IMG/VR virus record: IMGVR_UViG_3300009702_000785
Location: 62,001 to 126,000 of that record
From: a virus
DNA: 64,000 nt
Reading direction: 5' to 3' (one strand)
Below, in pieces: positions 9,101 through 18,220 of the stretch. The notes under the pieces are model-generated. The model was not told where the DNA came from. It made no database searches and saw nothing but the letters and a program-made list of their open reading frames with translations. Made by a program: the position numbers and the translations under genes. Positions within the stretch are counted from its first letter, which is position 1, and the number at the start of each line of letters is the position of its first letter.

Positions 9101-9272
9101 TGGGCCAGAAACGACGGGCGGAAGGCATCCAACTGCCCGACCCAATTACGGTAATGCAAACGTGAGAAATGCAACTCCAGCGGGTGGACGTGGCTCTGGC
9201 CCTGGCCCTGGTGCATCTACTGGAGCAGGCACACCACAAGCAGCCGGATACTCTGGTGCACCTTCTGGATAG
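6108..9272 (+). CDS. Tail tape measure protein, 1054 aa
   Basis: This sets tail length and forms the core of the tail before DNA ejection. It is the first very long ORF after tube and chaperone-like genes. The N-terminus is helical and Ala/Lys-rich (residues 1-110). A hydrophobic Gly/Ala-rich block at about 341-434 (VIIGLGAGSALLPGFAPALL, TTILGPLGIAIGAAYLAF) resembles the membrane-interacting segments of other tape measures. Long coiled-coil stretches follow (about 480-600 and 680-860, with Lys/Glu/Ala heptads). The last 60 residues are Gly/Pro/Ala-rich. At roughly 1.5 A per residue the shaft would be about 160 nm, an estimate only. It ends in TAG and the frame stays open into the next ORF, so a longer form is possible. 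Confidence 0.85.
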   Translation: MADLDPIERKLILNIEEHLAGALKAAGELRAVGDAAKKASAGLDKYIKTVEKAANEGNKAAKAWMHMVGSAKLLTQATRRVGAAFVASTGILSKLWDSLVKNNQAFMDLTLVSMNTSNVVARLQATVDKSRGSFDQAATSYRDAAEALSTFKGQSIDVATALESIPDFKKKFASVFETLSQKTGQDTAQALLSELQGFGLAGFQVEKALSILSKGTKKSGAELVQFVGNIDPANVALARWANEISNAFAGMNEPLSKSVADWKAFWSRLTTMFEQFGTKLFASVGEKLPRLFANIESHYPAIITGVGKAIDWLSSHTDELVDIFNEVINAISASIEWFSNLGTTMKVIIGLGAGSALLPGFAPALLSIAGGAISLGKHLLGLSSILLGPITSSFASVAKSLPFATTAMKVFGVASKVATTILGPLGIAIGAAYLAFDQFKTWYSKGPDSTWGEKLMDWWSDYDDKLDKINKKHIKYERSWLGFGNKEVSNVDAEKEIFKRKKDMGTLAPDEQTFEEFYKKRQKILQDSDARNIKRNKDRIAAEKKTQEEITNAATKAADEQNKRAEESQKKIQGSKGIDIGVKFGTSATASMDEFNRAWAKALSMADKDDLSQAVATLAIAGDKWKSMLPDMEGAESSAQHLSSLIETMGPSPQMRQAASEQAAYITSMVPQWKKLADIQVAAAKAEVAAAETGMAREAAKKRLSAEMAKQAKVAEMIRISTELTTKANEKSAEVEDLRVQASKTTLQIAQGIYGAAGLSVKAQMNVVEGLQKEKEYLKAAHREILKKIADGDHTIVTQEKELTLRNKILSVTADQVNMLKELRDGYLSAVQAQAFGAGKFEKIIIAQEKNLRAGLDKGMVKANFLLGTVGEAAKLSDVPIARFSSGGYGLEKLGGGMMTDDDTKKWQKELIKNIPGAISKAAAAAATQITFESMDQLDSSLGQVDKSVDAFDAVVNKSIDSMKRFGATMDQNASSSVVFGEALRSGKVPAAVTPTNRGPETTGGRHPTARPNYGNANVRNATPAGGRGSGPGPGASTGAGTPQAAGYSGAPSG
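9270..9272 (+). other. Amber stop with uninterrupted in-frame continuation (tape measure)
   Basis: The tape measure TAG is followed by eight sense codons in the same frame (GGC ATA CCA CAG GCA GTT GTT AAT) and then the ATG of the 260-residue ORF, with no other stop before 10077. The downstream ATG has only a weak ribosome site (AGG, about 11 bases away). Read-through would give a tape measure of about 1,323 residues. Mutation of a once continuous gene, or two ordinary genes, are the alternatives. Confidence 0.5.
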
Positions 9273-9296
9273 GGCATACCACAGGCAGTTGTTAAT

Positions 9297-10079
9297 ATGC
9301 TGCCGGAGTTGATAACCTTTGGAAAAACAATCGGGCATAAAGCGATCAATGCTCCGAGTCAATTGTCGAAAAAAGCTCAATCGTATAGTCAAATTGCCAA
9401 AGTTGGTGTAGACCTTACAGCCGCTTCCGCTCAATCCGAAAAGTTGGCAGCTTTGAAGAAAACCGTAGAAAGCACTAAACAATCCCAGATTGCTGCCAAT
9501 GCAAAATATGGTGAACTTTCTGCTCATACATTGAAGTTATCTGAGCAGATTATAGATAAACCAAAAGAAACTGTCAAACTTGCGTTTGGATATTCTGACG
9601 ACGAAACGCTCAAGAAATATCAAGACGCCTTGGCTGCGGAGAAGGAATTATCCCATGCGCAGAGGAGAGAGGGTGGAGAACACGTACTTGCTCTTCGTGC
9701 AAACGCAAAATATGATAAAGCGCAGAAGGCATTAAGGGAGTTTCATCGTGAATACGGGTCGGACCAGCAGATCAAAGAGAATCTGAGGAGGGCTCAATCC
9801 GCATTACCCAAACCTATTGCTGAACCTACACTACAGACCGTAGCTGCTGCGTCAGCAGCGGAATCACAATCAAAGTCTCGAAGACCTCGTGGCAAAAAAG
9901 ACTCAATTGGTGGGGGCACGGGTGGGGGAAGAGCAACTCAACTCGTTAGGGAAGGCGTTAATGCCTTGTGGGGCAAGTTGTCTGAACTAGCTTCTATGGT
10001 TGATGAGTCAGAGGACGACGATGCTCAGGTTGGAGATAACCGATCTGGCCGAGAAGGCATCACCACTATCCCCAGGTAG
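9297..10079 (+). CDS. Coiled-coil protein or read-through extension of the tape measure, 260 aa
   Basis: I do not recognise a family. The protein is mostly helical with Ala/Lys/Glu/Gln heptads (residues about 45-75, 95-165: SQIAANAKYGELSAHTLKLS, KKYQDALAAEKELSHAQRRE). It then has a low-complexity basic and Gly-rich linker (SRRPRGKKDSIGGGTGGGRA) and a short acidic C-terminus. This composition matches the tape measure upstream, which lies in the same frame and is separated only by TAG and eight codons. It may therefore be the C-terminal part of a longer tape measure made by read-through, or a separate tail-tip protein. The weak ribosome site at its ATG favours the former, without proving it. 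Confidence 0.65.
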   Translation: MLPELITFGKTIGHKAINAPSQLSKKAQSYSQIAKVGVDLTAASAQSEKLAALKKTVESTKQSQIAANAKYGELSAHTLKLSEQIIDKPKETVKLAFGYSDDETLKKYQDALAAEKELSHAQRREGGEHVLALRANAKYDKAQKALREFHREYGSDQQIKENLRRAQSALPKPIAEPTLQTVAAASAAESQSKSRRPRGKKDSIGGGTGGGRATQLVREGVNALWGKLSELASMVDESEDDDAQVGDNRSGREGITTIPR

Positions 10080-10095
10080 GCAATAAAGGTAAATA

Positions 10096-13000
10096 ATGGC
10101 TACATTTGCTGGTATTTGTGGAACATCAGGCCGACCTTGCAAGCTGGTATGGGCAAGTAACTTCCCAGGTCGTGTCAAGTACGGTACATATCCTTCAGAA
10201 TTACTTCCCTCAAGACGTACCATCTGGCATGCCTCTGCGGGTGGAGGGTACGACTATCCCCCCGCAGGCACGGCCTTAGGCGGGACCGGTGGTGGTGGCT
10301 CAATCAGCGGATTGGGGATCGTAGATGCTTTTGCTGGATTAGGTATATTCGGTACGGATATACAGATTTACACCTGGAGACCCAAGACACAAGTCACCGT
10401 AGTCTTTGCCCGAACCGAGTATCGCATCAACATACCTCACGTCCTTACTAGGTCTGAAGTTGAATCCGCCGACCCCAATACCGGTGAAATAGAGTTGGAC
10501 TTGGGTGAGTACATCTTTGAGGCTGTCGCTGCTGTAGACCCGACCTACAAAGAATCTATAGACGAACTTTGGCAAGGCATACAGGATGAAACTAACAAGG
10601 CTGAAGGCGAAGGAGATGTTTTAACAGACGACTATGGACAGAAAGAAGAGAAAGAGGATAGAAATTTTCGCAAGCTGATCGAGGCTATCAGAGACATACC
10701 AGATGAACAGCAACGCCTTGAAGGTATAATACGCAATAAGACAGGAATTGAATATCGACTTGATAATGGTGGCCCAAAATCGACAACCATATTCGACTTA
10801 CCCGGATTAGGAGACTTAAACTCTCCTACTTATCGTGATGGTTCTAGTCGTAAGATTGGAGTAAACATTACCGCCTCCAAGACCGACGAAGGCCGTTTAG
10901 ATGTCTCACTGGCACCAGGAACTATAGTCTATCTTACTTATATAGCTATCAAAGAGCATTATATTCGGCAAGTTGTTAATGTCTCTTGGTCTTTCTTAGG
11001 TCAATCCCTGCCACCTCAATGCTATCCTCTGAGTGTGAAAGTAAAGGCAGCAAACTATAGGTTTTATGAATGGGAAGTTGCTAACGACGATCCGCAGGGA
11101 CTACCAATAATTGTGGGAGGGTGGCGTGCAGTTGAGTCATTCAATATGCCGGTCAACCTCGCTGCCCTTGTCCCTCCTTTTAACGACGCCAACATAGCGG
11201 AATTTGGGTACGGGCCTGCAAGTGGACTAACCAAGATGACATATCTTCCAACGGATGTCACCGATAGTGAATTAAATGGATTCATCGACAATAGAGGAAC
11301 GTTTCCTTCTTACAATTTGATATTCAACGAAGATGATGTGGATGGAGCCAAGTATCTCATACCCGCAGATGATGAGTACAAGAAGTCCAACTGGTATCTA
11401 AGTGGCGTAGTTTCTAAGCTGAACCGATACACCGACATTACTCGTCATGATTTCTACAATGTACATCCAAAGGCACTCAAAAAGCGTGACGTAGATAAGT
11501 TTGCCATTGAACGATCATTGGCTCAGGCTGTTGAGACAGATGTGGGAGCAGGCAAACAGAGCTTTTTTCCATTCTTGGATGATGAATCTGTCAATGATCT
11601 GACAACAGACGCGATTAATTTCTTAGACGCATCCAATACCAGGTTTGAGCCTATTCAGCCTATCAGCAGTGCATTCTTTGGTGAGATGCAATGCGGGTCG
11701 GTGGGTGGAACAGTCTTATTTCCATCGGGCGGACCCTCACCTAACGGTGATGTGGTAACTTTTTTCCAGATAGAAAGTCCGATCATTACCGAAAAGTTTG
11801 CCAAGGAGACTAGAGTACTTGTGGAGAGGAACTTCACAACTGGACAGGTTGATCCTGCTGTTGTGGCTATTGAAGGAGCAGCGGGTGAAGTCGATGCTTT
11901 ATCTTGTATAGGTGATCCGTCTGATCACTTTGCTTATACAGTACATTCTAATGAAGGATTTCTACAAATCAACAACTTTCATAATGAATATATTGAGGAT
12001 GGCATGAGGGTTTTAACATACAGGCCAGACCAGCCGAACCCTTTAACGGCAGATAACCTAAATCCTGTACCTAGTGAGTACGATAGGTTTGTAGGATTCT
12101 CAGGTATGCTGGGTGATCAGTATGGTTACAAACCAGGAAGATACCTCAGCCTTTCACAATACGCTCCTAAAAATGCATTCCTTTACAAAAGTACTGCCAA
12201 GGATAAATTGGCTCGAATACTAGATGTTGACGAAGGAGATATCGGAGACCTGATAGTTAAACACGAAGATGGGGTCATTGATATCGATTTGGGTGGGCCT
12301 GGATTCTACGGAATAACTGAAATAGAGTACATATACAAAGGTGATTCTAATATAGATGTTTTGATGAGACTTAAGAACGGAGAAAGTCTAAGTGGGATTG
12401 TTGACGAAATTGATATAGTACGAGGCAATCACATTCTCAGGATAGATCATCGATGGATGCAGGGGAGTAAACTTGAGATAGTTGAAGTGCCAGAAGACAA
12501 CTTCGAGTTAATTAGGGTCACTGTAAATCAATTGGCTGAATCTTATGCAGATGATTTGCTTAGGAATGATACTTCTTCTACTGTCACTGATGCGGCAGGA
12601 TCACTAACAGATAGGTTGGCAGATCGCAGTGTGCTTATAGAAACAGACATCATGAGCATCGGCGAAGATGGTCATAGTAGGTTATTTGTATTCTTCAACG
12701 ACAAGGAAAACGGAATATCATGTCTTGAGAGTGATGACTTCGGTATTTCATGGTATTTCCATTACGGTATCATAGAGCAGATATTTGGATACACGGCGTT
12801 GAATCCGTTTGTAGTCCATAGTTTTTACCGCAATAAATGTTGGGTATTCTTCCAGTTTATGGGCGGAAAAATAATGTGCAAGCAGATCGATTATGATCTA
12901 TTTGATACTCAAGATGCCAACCTGATTGAAAAGACCGAAGATGTTTTGCAGGCAGCAGAGAATCAAGCAGCCGCCAAAGCAGTTTTGGGTTTGGGAGAAG

Positions 13001-14262
13001 GAGGAACGGCGCTGGTTGAATTGCCCAGTTTGTACACTGAGAATGGTCAGCAAATGCGAAGAAAGACTGTGTCTCATATTGCTGCTGGTGATTTGACCGA
13101 TGCAGAGTTTCTAAATTTAACAGGCAGAGATGGCGAATCGTATGAATCACAAGAAAACAGATTGAAGCAGGCAGACGATGGCAGTGAAACAGTTGTGGTC
13201 AATTACAAATCACCTATTGCTATAGGGAGTAGTACGGCATTCACCAACAAGGACATCGAAGATATCTATTTCTCTGCCTATCGCAAACTCAATGGTGAGA
13301 TGAAATTGTTCTTTATAGCTCCAACAAAGCCTGGTGGCGACTTAATGCTACAATCTCGATTCAGTGGCGATGATGGAATCAATTGGTATGACTTGTGGGA
13401 ATATATTGAATTTGGATATGATCGGCTAAGATTTGACCGGGACAGAAAAACGCAATTTATTAATACCACCGCAGGAGCAGGCAGAGGATCAACTTCTGGC
13501 ACTGACCCTATTGAAAGCGGGCAGGATGCTGAATTTGGCATCAACCTACATTGGTCGAGGCTAAAAAAGCATAAAATAGGAGGTGAGGAAGACTTAAACG
13601 TCGAATCTGATTCAGAGGTGCTTCCTATTTCAGCCCCTTACGCCTTCTATCACAACGATACCGATACTGTTTTCTTGTTTTATATATATGAGGGCTGTCT
13701 GCTCTGCAAGCGATTTGCTGACCATGTCTTTGACCAAGCCGCTTCTAACAGGGATGCAACCGGTGGTGATGTATCTGAGACCCCTATGGATGGTCTTAAA
13801 AAATCTCTTGAAAAAAGGCTCAGGGCCAATTTTGTTGATGGGGAGTTAAACAGTATCAAAGAAGAGGTACACTTATTCTATAATAAGGAAACTAACGAAA
13901 GACTGCTCGAAGGCAATATTATCTTTCCATATCCTCAAACTATAGAAACCTTTGATGACAATCGCCGTGTACCAGATCAAAGAGTGTGTGCTTACGCATT
14001 ACGTAATGGAAATATAAGGGTTTTCTATAAGAACGATGATAAAGAACTTAAGGCAGCACTATGGGATGGCAGAATTTGGATGCCAGAGGATTTGATGAGG
14101 GATGCTTCAGAATTAGAGGCATTTGATTTTGAATCCTGGGACGATGCTGATGGTGTTATAGGTGGTTTTGGGGATGAAAAATTCAAAGGTAGTGCAGGAG
14201 GCCCAAGTGGCACAGCAGGAAGCTCCAGTGACAGCGGTGATACTGGCAGTGCGACAGGTTAG
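10096..14262 (+). CDS. Large tail-tip protein with sialidase-like Asp-box repeats, 1388 aa
   Basis: This is a probable distal tail structural protein. The N-terminus (MATFAGICGTSGRPCKLVWA) leads into a Gly-rich linker and a beta-rich region. Residues about 850-1150 look like a sialidase/BNR-type beta-propeller, with two S-x-D-x-G-x-x-W Asp-boxes (ESDDFGISWYF near 12730-12756 and SGDDGINWYD near 13363-13389). Asp-boxes are structural turns and do not by themselves indicate enzyme activity; catalytic sialidase residues were not recognised. An acidic helical insert lies at about 160-220. The C-terminus is Gly/Ser-rich (SGTAGSSSDSGDTGSATG). An AAAGG ribosome site precedes the ATG. It ends in TAG with the next gene in the same frame. 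Role at the tip is inferred from position after the tape measure. Confidence 0.7.
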   Translation: MATFAGICGTSGRPCKLVWASNFPGRVKYGTYPSELLPSRRTIWHASAGGGYDYPPAGTALGGTGGGGSISGLGIVDAFAGLGIFGTDIQIYTWRPKTQVTVVFARTEYRINIPHVLTRSEVESADPNTGEIELDLGEYIFEAVAAVDPTYKESIDELWQGIQDETNKAEGEGDVLTDDYGQKEEKEDRNFRKLIEAIRDIPDEQQRLEGIIRNKTGIEYRLDNGGPKSTTIFDLPGLGDLNSPTYRDGSSRKIGVNITASKTDEGRLDVSLAPGTIVYLTYIAIKEHYIRQVVNVSWSFLGQSLPPQCYPLSVKVKAANYRFYEWEVANDDPQGLPIIVGGWRAVESFNMPVNLAALVPPFNDANIAEFGYGPASGLTKMTYLPTDVTDSELNGFIDNRGTFPSYNLIFNEDDVDGAKYLIPADDEYKKSNWYLSGVVSKLNRYTDITRHDFYNVHPKALKKRDVDKFAIERSLAQAVETDVGAGKQSFFPFLDDESVNDLTTDAINFLDASNTRFEPIQPISSAFFGEMQCGSVGGTVLFPSGGPSPNGDVVTFFQIESPIITEKFAKETRVLVERNFTTGQVDPAVVAIEGAAGEVDALSCIGDPSDHFAYTVHSNEGFLQINNFHNEYIEDGMRVLTYRPDQPNPLTADNLNPVPSEYDRFVGFSGMLGDQYGYKPGRYLSLSQYAPKNAFLYKSTAKDKLARILDVDEGDIGDLIVKHEDGVIDIDLGGPGFYGITEIEYIYKGDSNIDVLMRLKNGESLSGIVDEIDIVRGNHILRIDHRWMQGSKLEIVEVPEDNFELIRVTVNQLAESYADDLLRNDTSSTVTDAAGSLTDRLADRSVLIETDIMSIGEDGHSRLFVFFNDKENGISCLESDDFGISWYFHYGIIEQIFGYTALNPFVVHSFYRNKCWVFFQFMGGKIMCKQIDYDLFDTQDANLIEKTEDVLQAAENQAAAKAVLGLGEGGTALVELPSLYTENGQQMRRKTVSHIAAGDLTDAEFLNLTGRDGESYESQENRLKQADDGSETVVVNYKSPIAIGSSTAFTNKDIEDIYFSAYRKLNGEMKLFFIAPTKPGGDLMLQSRFSGDDGINWYDLWEYIEFGYDRLRFDRDRKTQFINTTAGAGRGSTSGTDPIESGQDAEFGINLHWSRLKKHKIGGEEDLNVESDSEVLPISAPYAFYHNDTDTVFLFYIYEGCLLCKRFADHVFDQAASNRDATGGDVSETPMDGLKKSLEKRLRANFVDGELNSIKEEVHLFYNKETNERLLEGNIIFPYPQTIETFDDNRRVPDQRVCAYALRNGNIRVFYKNDDKELKAALWDGRIWMPEDLMRDASELEAFDFESWDDADGVIGGFGDEKFKGSAGGPSGTAGSSSDSGDTGSATG

Positions 14263-14274
14263 AATAAGGGATTT

Positions 14275-17200
14275 ATGATGGCAAGGAATACTTGCGGAGA
14301 TTGTGAAGTTGGACCAAAACAAGAAGCGGCTAGTTCTGTAGCTGGTAATATAGGAACATTATGCGCGAAGGTTGAAATATGGGAGAATGATCCTTTCTAT
14401 GCCAGGCCGCATCAAACAACCACCTTCCCTTTCAGCAACTTAGTTCCAGAACAACTGCCTGATGATACACCTGGATTGGAATGGTTGATGAACAGTGCTT
14501 TTTTGAAGCCTATATACCAACCCCAAGACATGTTCATATGTTCTTATAATCCTAACATTGAAAAAGAATTTGTTAATCCTACTGCTGATGAATTCACCTT
14601 CAAAGGCAAGGCTCGTAATCTGGATTTCGTGGGGTCTCTAGATTCTATGACAGGAAAGATCGCAGGTCCAAGATTGCCGGGTGGCATAGTATACGAAACA
14701 CAATATACTAGGCTAGCTACTGGTATAGGTGATTTCGCTGCTTCTGTTGCCGGATTGACCGACCTGCGTTTCGTTCCCAATTCTGGCAAAGACGTTTTTC
14801 CTCATCAGGTATGGATGCATGTAGGCAGCATATTTAAGAGGGGCGTTGCTCTGCATCCCTCGGAATATGCCAAACCCCTAGATGAAATCATAGCAACTAG
14901 AAGTGTTGATGTCGCCATAGCAGCAGCAGCAGAGGAATCTATATCACTTGCAACACCTTTCTGTGAAGGTTTCACAGATGAAGAAATACATGGTGCTGTG
15001 AAATGGGACTACGTTAAACATACAGAAGAGGGGACTGACACAGTTTGGCCATACCAAATAACCAAACAAGCCCCTGGCAGGGGTGTCCCAGTACACTGGA
15101 CGCTTGAAAAATTCACACCTGTTTATCAGGGTCAGGATTTTTTCGTAACCATCGAGACCAAGAAGGAGACCGACGAATCTCCAGATGTTTTGCTCGAAAA
15201 TGAGTTTATAGGTAGTTGTGTTGAAGATTACAAATATCTGATGTACGACAATACGGTCCAGCCTGCTGAATGGATTAATGGGATTAGCAACTCGGCATTT
15301 TTTGTTGCTGCGGACAAAGAGGCAGATGGTACGGTAACGACAGAATCAGTCGATAAAGCCAAAGATGCTGCCCGTAAACAATACTGGTGGAAATACAAAT
15401 CGTACATCTTGATTGAGATTGGAACGGGGCATCCCGACCACAACTATTTCATTGAGCTAGTCAAAGGCCGTAATCCCAGGCTGCTACACCTTGGGTACAT
15501 ATGGGATAATCCGAAGCGTCGTATTGGCGGTGAAATCGAACCTAAAGAAGATGAACTGAACTGGCATTTTATGAAACAATGCAGAATGCTAGGAGAATTC
15601 GGCTCAGTATCTTGCAACGAACTGTTCAAGCAGGACAGTTTCAGGTTGTCAGTTAGAAACCATATAGGAAGATTAATTATCACATTCGAGGGATATGAGG
15701 GATCGCCTTGGGTTATACAGAGACGAGATAACGAACCTCATCAGTTTGATTTTAGAAAAACACTTATTCCTATGGTGGTTCCTTCGTCCAAGCTTCGCAT
15801 ACACGGGGGAAACCTATCATGTGTTGTAAATTATAGTCCATTGCAGTATACCAAGACCGAAACTGTATACTTCAGAGATAGACAAGCAGACACCTCTAAG
15901 GCAGGTAATAATGATCTATGGATGACATTTTCTCATATGGGTGGTAGTCAACTGTACCAAAATCCAGCGAGAGTCAAACGCATATTCAGCGATCCCCGTC
16001 TCAACAACAAGCAAGGTAAGTTCAGCTACGACATAGATGCTTATATTGCTGGGGAAATCCATCGCAATAAGAAAGAAGATGTCAATCTGTACAGAATATT
16101 TAGGCGACAGTATACTGAGTGGGGCAAGGGATGGGTCTTGGATGTTGATAGGGACGCGGATGGCGAGCCAAAGCGAGACCCTGATACTGGGCTCATATCT
16201 GAGAAAGGACTCAAATCTGGTTTTAATGGTGGCACACCTCATTCGCTTAGAATAGACAATGCCAAACAACCTGGACAGGAATTTCAATTCGGATTACGAG
16301 GACAGTCTAATGCAAACTATCCATACAAGGAATATGCATCGAAATGGGATGTCCAAATTAAATTCAATGCGGGTACGGTATTGTTACCTGTTGCTGAATC
16401 CAAGGCTACGAGTGGTGCATTTGATTCCGCTGAAGACCCGTCCATTATAATAGACGACAGGGCAAAACAGTATTTGATGGTAGATTCTGTTACTCCTATC
16501 GCTACTAGCTGGCGTTTGATTGTATTGGGTGGTGAAAAACCTACCCGTAAAAGTAGCGGCACTCCCAAAATAAAACCGTTTGACATCGCACCACTGACAA
16601 CTAAAATTACTGATGGTTGGACCAGTGAAGGATGGCACACTATACGTCACGAAGCTAAGGTACAATGCTATATACCACTTGATACGGCTATTGGCGATAA
16701 CAAGGAATTGTATAGACTTGGTAAGAGAGTCAAAGATTTACATAACAAAGCCTTCTACGTAACCATATCGTACTGGTGGGCTGATGGAATAGGTGAGCGT
16801 GATGCTATCGCAAATAAGATCAAGAGAAAAAATCCAGATGAAAATGATCTCCTGATACAGATGACTGGCATAGCCTATGGTGGTACGTTAAGTAGGTCTG
16901 TCAACAAAATATTCTTTGATTTTGATGTTAAAGATTACATGTCAGTTCTTGAGAAACAATTTATTTTCAACTCACCATTCTTTGACGGAGTGGCTGACGC
17001 AGAAGCAGTATATGAGTTAGCCAGATTAGCAGGATTTGATGACGAAGACAAAACATCTAGCAGAATCAATAGGCAACCACTTGGTTTCTTGCAACACGTC
17101 ATAAAGTTTAACAGAAGAAATGCTGATGGTAAGTTTGTCTACAACGGCGAGACGGTACGCAGTCCGACATATGACTTGCCAGGATCATACGCCACCTTAC

Positions 17201-18003
17201 AACAACCGGCTGTTAGGTTCCAAAACGGTGAGACGTATGAAGATGCCTTTACTAAAATTGCCCAGTTATCGACCAAGGTGATATATTTCGATAGGTGGGG
17301 GGTACTCAGATTAGAGAGCGTTCCAGCCATTGAGGCAGCATTCTTTGCCAAAGGTGATGACGTGGATAAGTTTGAATCTGTATTCGATTTTGTCACCTCA
17401 CCATTCCCTGTGAAAGCTCGTGACCCAGGCGATGGGTCAGTGTCAACACGTAAATTCCAATTTGACCCTTGTAAGCACGGATCGCATCTGGTTTACGACG
17501 TTGTACAGTATAATAGAAGTGTAGAAGATTGCATCAACCAGATCGTCGTTTTTACAGCCAGCAACGACATACTTTTGCCTTCGGGCGAAAGAGTGGATGG
17601 CGGGTTTATTGTTGAAGGATATACGTTTTTTGACCAGATTTGGAACCCTGAAGAAGAAGGGTTCTTAGGTTTCCGCAAGCCTTTCTATCAGTCGAATGGT
17701 GTATTTGGCGGGATACAGGGAGTACGCAGAGGTTTGCAGCATTATGCCAAAATGAAATACCCCATTGCTACGGTGCAATTTAGTACCTATGGCATACCAG
17801 GTTTGAAAGCATTAGACATTATTACACTGGATGATAATCTATTCTATATCACGGAGATCAATCACGATCTTGATCCATCCACAAACAGATGGTGGATGAA
17901 CATCACAGGCGAATGGCTAAAGCCATTTTTAGGAGACTTAGGTTTTCTTGAAGAGAGAGACGGTCCAGCAGATCAAGCCACAAAGGAAACAGAGGAACCA
18001 TAA
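14275..18003 (+). CDS. Putative tail hub / tip protein, 1242 aa
   Basis: This is a probable central tail-tip or hub-like protein. The N-terminus carries a CxxC (NTCGDCEVG). Residues about 850-1240 have the character of hub proteins: a beta segment ending KDYMSVLEKQF, a helix (AEAVYELARLAGF), then AFTKIAQLSTKVIYFDRWGV and LRLESVPAIEA, followed by a long beta-rich tail (LKALDIITLDDNLFYITEIN). The 'helix, then strand with D-x-x-G-x-L' arrangement is seen in gp27/Tal-type hub domains. No peptidase motif was identified. Start is ATG 14275, with a second ATG directly after it; AAGGGA lies close upstream. The preceding ORF is in frame across TAG, so a fused product is formally possible. The exact role is inferred. 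Confidence 0.6.
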   Translation: MMARNTCGDCEVGPKQEAASSVAGNIGTLCAKVEIWENDPFYARPHQTTTFPFSNLVPEQLPDDTPGLEWLMNSAFLKPIYQPQDMFICSYNPNIEKEFVNPTADEFTFKGKARNLDFVGSLDSMTGKIAGPRLPGGIVYETQYTRLATGIGDFAASVAGLTDLRFVPNSGKDVFPHQVWMHVGSIFKRGVALHPSEYAKPLDEIIATRSVDVAIAAAAEESISLATPFCEGFTDEEIHGAVKWDYVKHTEEGTDTVWPYQITKQAPGRGVPVHWTLEKFTPVYQGQDFFVTIETKKETDESPDVLLENEFIGSCVEDYKYLMYDNTVQPAEWINGISNSAFFVAADKEADGTVTTESVDKAKDAARKQYWWKYKSYILIEIGTGHPDHNYFIELVKGRNPRLLHLGYIWDNPKRRIGGEIEPKEDELNWHFMKQCRMLGEFGSVSCNELFKQDSFRLSVRNHIGRLIITFEGYEGSPWVIQRRDNEPHQFDFRKTLIPMVVPSSKLRIHGGNLSCVVNYSPLQYTKTETVYFRDRQADTSKAGNNDLWMTFSHMGGSQLYQNPARVKRIFSDPRLNNKQGKFSYDIDAYIAGEIHRNKKEDVNLYRIFRRQYTEWGKGWVLDVDRDADGEPKRDPDTGLISEKGLKSGFNGGTPHSLRIDNAKQPGQEFQFGLRGQSNANYPYKEYASKWDVQIKFNAGTVLLPVAESKATSGAFDSAEDPSIIIDDRAKQYLMVDSVTPIATSWRLIVLGGEKPTRKSSGTPKIKPFDIAPLTTKITDGWTSEGWHTIRHEAKVQCYIPLDTAIGDNKELYRLGKRVKDLHNKAFYVTISYWWADGIGERDAIANKIKRKNPDENDLLIQMTGIAYGGTLSRSVNKIFFDFDVKDYMSVLEKQFIFNSPFFDGVADAEAVYELARLAGFDDEDKTSSRINRQPLGFLQHVIKFNRRNADGKFVYNGETVRSPTYDLPGSYATLQQPAVRFQNGETYEDAFTKIAQLSTKVIYFDRWGVLRLESVPAIEAAFFAKGDDVDKFESVFDFVTSPFPVKARDPGDGSVSTRKFQFDPCKHGSHLVYDVVQYNRSVEDCINQIVVFTASNDILLPSGERVDGGFIVEGYTFFDQIWNPEEEGFLGFRKPFYQSNGVFGGIQGVRRGLQHYAKMKYPIATVQFSTYGIPGLKALDIITLDDNLFYITEINHDLDPSTNRWWMNITGEWLKPFLGDLGFLEERDGPADQATKETEEP

Positions 18004-18019
18004 GAGGTAAGGAGTTATT

Positions 18020-18220
18020 ATGTATGGTAGAAAGAAACGCAGGAGATCGATTCACAATCCTGCCAAACGTAGGCCGGTTACAAAATCGCAGGCAGTTCGC
18101 ATTGCGAACGCAGAAACTTTTCAGAGAACGTTTAATCCAGACTACTATCAGGTAATGAAACGCATATCTGACGCTGAAACCGGTTTACGAAATGGGTCAC
18201 CTCCACACACAGTGGAATAA
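18020..18220 (+). CDS. Small basic protein, 66 aa
   Basis: I do not recognise this protein. The N-terminal third is strongly basic (MYGRKKRRRSIHNPAKRRPV) and the remainder is mixed helix (QAVRIANAETFQRTF, DYYQVMKRISDAETG). A good ribosome site (AAGGAG) lies 6 bases before the ATG, so it is probably expressed. It sits between the hub-like gene and a decayed insertion region. Its TAA stop is immediately followed, in the same frame, by the alpha/beta-hydrolase remnant, which suggests a deletion or insertion boundary here. Nucleic-acid contact is suggested by the charge only. Confidence 0.65.
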   Translation: MYGRKKRRRSIHNPAKRRPVTKSQAVRIANAETFQRTFNPDYYQVMKRISDAETGLRNGSPPHTVE

